From NCBI GenBank assembly GCA_037126765.1, contig JBBCBC010000002.1, forward strand, positions 46,070,889 through 46,134,888: a stretch of 64,000 nucleotides of DNA, written 5' to 3'. Source of the DNA: Stenogyne calaminthoides. Its lineage: Eukaryota; Streptophyta; Magnoliopsida; Lamiales; Lamiaceae. The position numbers and the translations under genes were made by a program. The notes beneath the pieces were generated by a model. It had not been told where the DNA came from. It saw only the letters and a list, made by a program, of their open reading frames with translations, and searched no databases. Positions 59,641 to 64,000 of this stretch are shown piece by piece; the first letter of the stretch is position 1; every line of letters starts with the position of its first letter.

Positions 59641-60226
59641 GGAGGCACGAGTATTCAGAATTTTTTAATAATGCAATGTTGGATACTTCGCGAGTAATTA
59701 GGTATGCGAAATATGGGTGAGATACACATTTGATATGCCACGTGGCGTGTCTCAATTAAAAATATTAATAATAATTTTGGGTACCATATCGGACACGATT
59801 GATCAGCGTGTCGGGCACGAATAGGGTACGAGTGGGGTTAAATTTGTAAAATTTTTTTTTTTTTTTGTCTTGAAATAAATTTATTTTATATTAAATTAAC
59901 ACAAATTAGCTCACAAAAAGGAAAAAAAAATTGATTATCTCTATTGCTCACACGGTCACACCACTGTCAAACAGTTAGTCGTTCACATATTTTATTACGA
60001 TGTTCATCTCTTTTTTATTTTATATTTATTTAGGTGTTAAAAAATTGCTCATATTTTCAAAAAAAAATTGTGAAAATATTTATATATACAATAAAAATAT
60101 AAAATAATTTGAAAAAATATAATCGTACCCAAACTGTATCTTACCCCGATTATTTTTAAAAATCGGTATCCCAATACCCACATCGTATCATAACCGTATT
60201 GCCGTACTCGTATCCGTGCAACCTAG
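59641..60226 (-). repeat. About 575-bp dispersed repeat, copy 2 (minus)
   Basis: The reverse complement matches 14387-14960 end to end, starting CTAGGTTGCACGGATACGAGTACG. It passes through the GTGACCGTGTGAGCAATA phrase and ACACGCCACGTGGCATATC, and ends in the AAAAAATTCTGAATAC region. The two copies are 45 kb apart in opposite orientation. Confidence 0.7.
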
Positions 60227-61305
60227 ATCCTAATTCAAGTGTCTATTAAAAATCTGTCTTCTATCTCGGTCATTACAAACAAAACATTATACTTACAACA
60301 TATCTAATTTTTTATTATAGAGATATAGATGTTAAATTATAAGTATATACTTTATCTAAACGCGTTTTGGACCGCAATAAAATCTTGATTTTTTTTTTAG
60401 TCAATCTTGCATACATAACTCGTCCCGGACCAAAACCTAACTCACTAAATTCCAAAATAATCATTCACCCAAATTTACAAATTCATGGCTCTCAGAGTCT
60501 GGGTAGTTTTGTTTCGTGATTATTCTAATAGACTTTGTACTATATACTCTCAAACTTCTATTTATTTTAAAAATTAAAGTAAGAATTTTAAAATTATATT
60601 AATTATATTTTACCTCATCACCTATATATTACTCTATATTTTATTATCTTAATAAACTCAGATTATCTATTTTTTTTATTCTTTCAATAGATTCAAAATA
60701 ATATAATAATATCGCATTAATCATTTTTTTATTATTGTACCTTATAAAATCTCATAACAAATCTATATCTTAATTATTTATCAAAATTTAAAAATTATAA
60801 GACTTTAAAATTCAGAATTTTCCGGTTCAGTATGAACTTGAAACAAATATATACCCAAATACAATTTTTTTACAAACCTAAATCATCATAAATCATAAAT
60901 TTGTGTCTTCGAATCAATCGTGCTACGTGCCAAGAATCAGTCATCCGACCACAAAAGTGCGTACGCTAACTTTGCAAGTCAACACCTTCCACAATTTCAT
61001 TGACTAATCCTAATCTTTATTTCTCAATTCAGAATTCTTATTCACCACCTTCAATATTTTTTGCGTGTAGAATAATTATAATTTATTGAGCATATACTTG
61101 AATTCAATGAAGTTAAGCCGTAGCACTTTTCGTTTGGTAGTGCCCATCTTTCTTTGATTTCTGAACTGTTTTTGTGAAATATACATACAAGATACAGCTA
61201 TTTCTCTCTCTCTCTCTCGATTAGAAATATACGATTTGCAGCTTTTCGATTAGAAATTTCAAATTTGTCCAGATTTTTTTGTGATCTGTTTGTGAAATAG
61301 AGAGG
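60227..61305. other. Upstream region of the EDR2-C gene
   Basis: AT-rich with no gene. A (CT)n tract at 61203-61219 about 90 bases before the ATG probably lies in the leader. Confidence 0.5.
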
Positions 61306-64000
61306 ATGGGTATATGCGGGTCTAAGCCGAAGGGGTGTGTGGGGATGAAGGGAAAGTTGAATTTGCAGAAAAAGAGGAAGAAGCAAAGAGCTAGAAGGAC
61401 GAAGAAAGCCCATTCTGCGAACCGGGTCGAACCATCTAATCAGAAGGATCTTGCTTACAGCAAGCCCGCATTTCAAGGTTTTGATGCTTGCCCTGATCTT
61501 TTTCTCTCTCTAAGATGTTGATTTGGGGATTTATTTTGCTTTGGGTGTTTGTGGAAATCGTGATTTTGGTATTGTTGCAATTGTTGTAGATGTTGTTGTT
61601 TAGGAAGATGAGTTGCTTTTATTTCTGATTGTTTGCATTGATAATGATTCTTCTGCAGATTTAGTGGTTATGAATGTTAATGCGGGTTAGCATTTAGGTT
61701 TACAGTCATTGATGATTGATTTTTTTTCCTTGAAGTGATGTTTTTTGAACATGGTTGAGCAATGCAGCTACATTTTTTTGAAATAGTAGATTTAAGCTTT
61801 GTGAATTTGTGTGGTTCTATCAGGAAGTAATGTCAGTGAGGCTTGGTTTGACACTGATGGAGTGATCGATTCAGACGGTGAAGATGAGTTTTATAGTGTT
61901 CAAGATGGTTAGTGCTTTCACCATTTTTTACACTTGTTCACATACTATGAGTTGTTCTCTTACACGGATTTTGTATGACTTCATTGCTATAGATGTATCG
62001 CAAGCTGGATCGCTATCAAATGTTGTCACGCCGAGATTTTCAAACCAAGTAATTGATTCTCAGCTGACCTCCGATGATCTTCAAAATGAGGAAGAAAACG
62101 CTAGGAAGAATGAGGCAGCAGCATCATTGCATAATTGTGCATTTCTATCAAATGCGTTGCTCCCTTGTCTTGCTTGCGATGAGACTTTAGATGGGAAGAA
62201 AAAATTGCCAAGTGCAGTAGGTCCAAGCACAAAGAAGAAGCTGTCGTTTGCAGCTTCTTTCAAGTGGAAAGAAGGCCATGAAAATCCAGTTTTATGTGAG
62301 CGTTTTCGTTTTCTTTTGCATCTTTGCGTAATGAGAATATATACCCTTACTTTAGGAAGTTAATGAGTTATGATGAATCATGTATCTTGGCATTTTGATC
62401 TACCATCATTGATTGTTTTTGCTTTCTACCTCAGCATTGGGAAAGCCTATTATACAAAGACCAATAGCTGGTTCTCAGATTATGTGTTCCCCATTAGAGA
62501 AGAAAATGCCAGAATCTTGGTCTAGGATTGAGCCAAATACGTTTAAAGTTCGTGGGAGAAACTATACTAAGTGAGAGCATATTATGCTTGTTTCCTTCTG
62601 AATTATAGCATTTTGAGTAACTTAATTTCCCTCAACATGATGCTAAATACTTCCTATGTGTTTTACAGGGATAAAAAGAAAGAATTTGCTCCAAATTATG
62701 CTGCATATGTTCCGTTTGGAGTGGATGCTTTCGTATCTCCTAGAAAAATCAATCACGTGGCCCGATTTGTAGAACTTCCAGCTATCGAGTCACATGGAGA
62801 AGTCCCTCCTATTCTTGTTGTAAACCTTCAGGTACATCTACACTCTCATTTAACTTTATCTATTGTTGGATTGTGCCTGCTTCTGTTTAGATGAGAATAT
62901 CAATAGAGACCACTTTCAAGATAGTATATTGATTCATTTATCTACGTTTTAAAAAGTTCTTGATAATGCCAGGTAAGATTAGAAAAGAAGGGAAATTTTG
63001 CCCCATTGGCCTATGAAGATAGTTTCTGTGTAATAATCATCTTATAAATAAACATACATTCTCAGGAGTGTTTTGCCTCATGTTTGTTATTCCTTTCTAT
63101 GTTAATATTTTGATGTTAAATTTCAGAAAATTGATGGACTTTTTAATATTTGCATGTCAGGTTCCTACTTATCCTGCAACAATCTTCCAAAACGAAAACG
63201 ACGGGGCAGGGATGAGTTTTGTTTTCTATTTCAAGATTTCAGAAAACTATTCAGAAGCTCTCCCGGTTCACTTCCGAGAAAATATCAAGGTAGGGGGCAT
63301 CTCTATCTCATTGATTCTTCTTACCTGTAACTATTATCTTTCCTACAAACAAACCTCTCCATATCTGGGACCCACCAACTCATATCACGACATCAAAATG
63401 ACTGAATCTATTCATTATTTGTTGAACAGAGGATAATAGCTAACGAGACAGAGAGGATTAAAGGTTTTGCCATAGACACGAATGCACCCTTCAGGGAAAG
63501 ATTAAAGATCTTGGGCAGAGTGGTGAACCTTGAGGATCTTCAATTGAGTGGAGCAGAGAGGAAACTTATGCATGCTTACAATGAGAAGCCAGTTCTTTCA
63601 CGCCCTCAACATGAGTTTTACTTGGTAAGTTTTATACTCCCTCCTAACCATTTTAGTTAATGCATGGAGTAATATTTGATTATAATGGATATATGTAAAG
63701 TGCCATTTTTACCCTTCTGTTTACCTACCTACATGGAGTAAATTTCCTTAGTTAATGCATACCATCACAAAAAACAAGTATAAGTGCAAAATTGTGATAT
63801 TTACTTCTCTAGAAAGACAAATAAATGAGTAGGAGTAGTTTTTTGGTGGCTGGATTATTGTGATGGGCTCTATATATCGGCATAATGAATTTCATGGTCA
63901 TGTGGTCTTTTGCCTAACAAGAGTTGGTTTGGGATTACTACCTTCATACACCAACAAATAAAGGTATACATTATTATTCTGTGTTTTCTTACATATTTTG
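61306..64000 (+). CDS. DUF1336 / EDR2 C-terminal-domain protein, 3' end outside the window
   Basis: Seven exons are visible: 61306-61477, 61824-61907, 61993-62295, 62435-62570, 62669-62831, 63161-63289 and 63430-63624, coding for the first 394 residues. The last exon ends in FYL and a GTAAGT donor; no further exon fits before the window ends. The N-terminus MGICGS fits N-myristoylation (Gly2) with Cys4 available for palmitoylation, so plasma-membrane attachment is likely. A basic stretch (about 15-35) and a Ser/Asp-rich linker follow. The EDR2-C (DUF1336) domain begins around KIIQRPIAGSQIMC-like sequence and continues through FVSPRKINHVARFVELP, PPILVVNLQVPTYPATIF and GMSFVFYFKISE. In Arabidopsis, full-length EDR2 restrains powdery-mildew-induced cell death. 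This short form lacks the PH and START parts, as in the CW14-like subgroup, whose role is not known to me. Confidence 0.9.

Noticed and set aside
61198..61476. 92-codon minus-strand frame
   Set aside because: It is antisense to the first exon of the EDR2-C gene, whose coding sense is supported by the exon chain and domain.

Overview
This is a nuclear segment from a dicot plant. The genes are split by many short introns (mostly GT-AG), the intergenic DNA is very AT-rich and full of small DNA transposons and SINEs, and the proteins are plant families (CLE peptide, BIR-type LRR receptor pseudokinase, type I inositol 5-phosphatase, EDR2-C protein, plastid RsmD). The species cannot be fixed from the sequence alone; an asterid/Lamiales-like eudicot is a guess. 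There is no bacterial operon, CRISPR, rRNA or genuine tRNA gene.

Layout. 0-20 kb is transposon territory: a decayed CACTA element (1.1-4.7 kb), several MITEs, a 1.07-kb fold-back element (9.4-10.5 kb), a solo LTR (10.8-11.3 kb), a broken arogenate dehydrogenase fragment (15.9-16.1 kb), and a Stowaway MITE with a SINE next to it (18.0-18.4 kb). 20.7-30 kb is the first gene block: deoxyhypusine synthase (+), a coiled-coil protein of unknown function with an apparent AT-AC (U12-type) intron (+), and, tail to tail with it, a type I inositol-polyphosphate 5-phosphatase (-). 30-40 kb holds a hAT element with perfect 8-bp target duplications, a tRNA-derived SINE, a small DUF761-type membrane protein gene with a frame break (-), a poly(A)-tailed retroposed insert with a perfect 13-bp duplication, and a coiled-coil/basic protein gene (-). 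40-45 kb is a mosaic of nested repeats.

45.6-56.2 kb is the most informative block: an intronless BIR2/BIR3-type pseudokinase (+), a CLE25-type peptide gene (-) and a plastid RsmD-type rRNA methyltransferase (-). From memory, the same three families are neighbours in Arabidopsis (At3g28450, At3g28455, At3g28460), so this looks like conserved microsynteny. 56.4-60.2 kb is again repeats, including a second large fold-back element. A DUF1336/EDR2-C gene starts at 61.3 kb (+) and runs off the right edge.

The genes do not form one pathway. They cover eIF5A hypusination, phosphoinositide turnover, immune/brassinosteroid co-receptor control, peptide signalling and plastid ribosome maturation. No wholly new system was recognised. 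The strongest leads are the AT-AC intron, the receptor-peptide-methyltransferase microsynteny, the two long fold-back elements as possible small-RNA sources, and several young insertions with exact target duplications. Exon limits were deduced by hand from splice signals, reading phase and family similarity; none was verified by transcript data.
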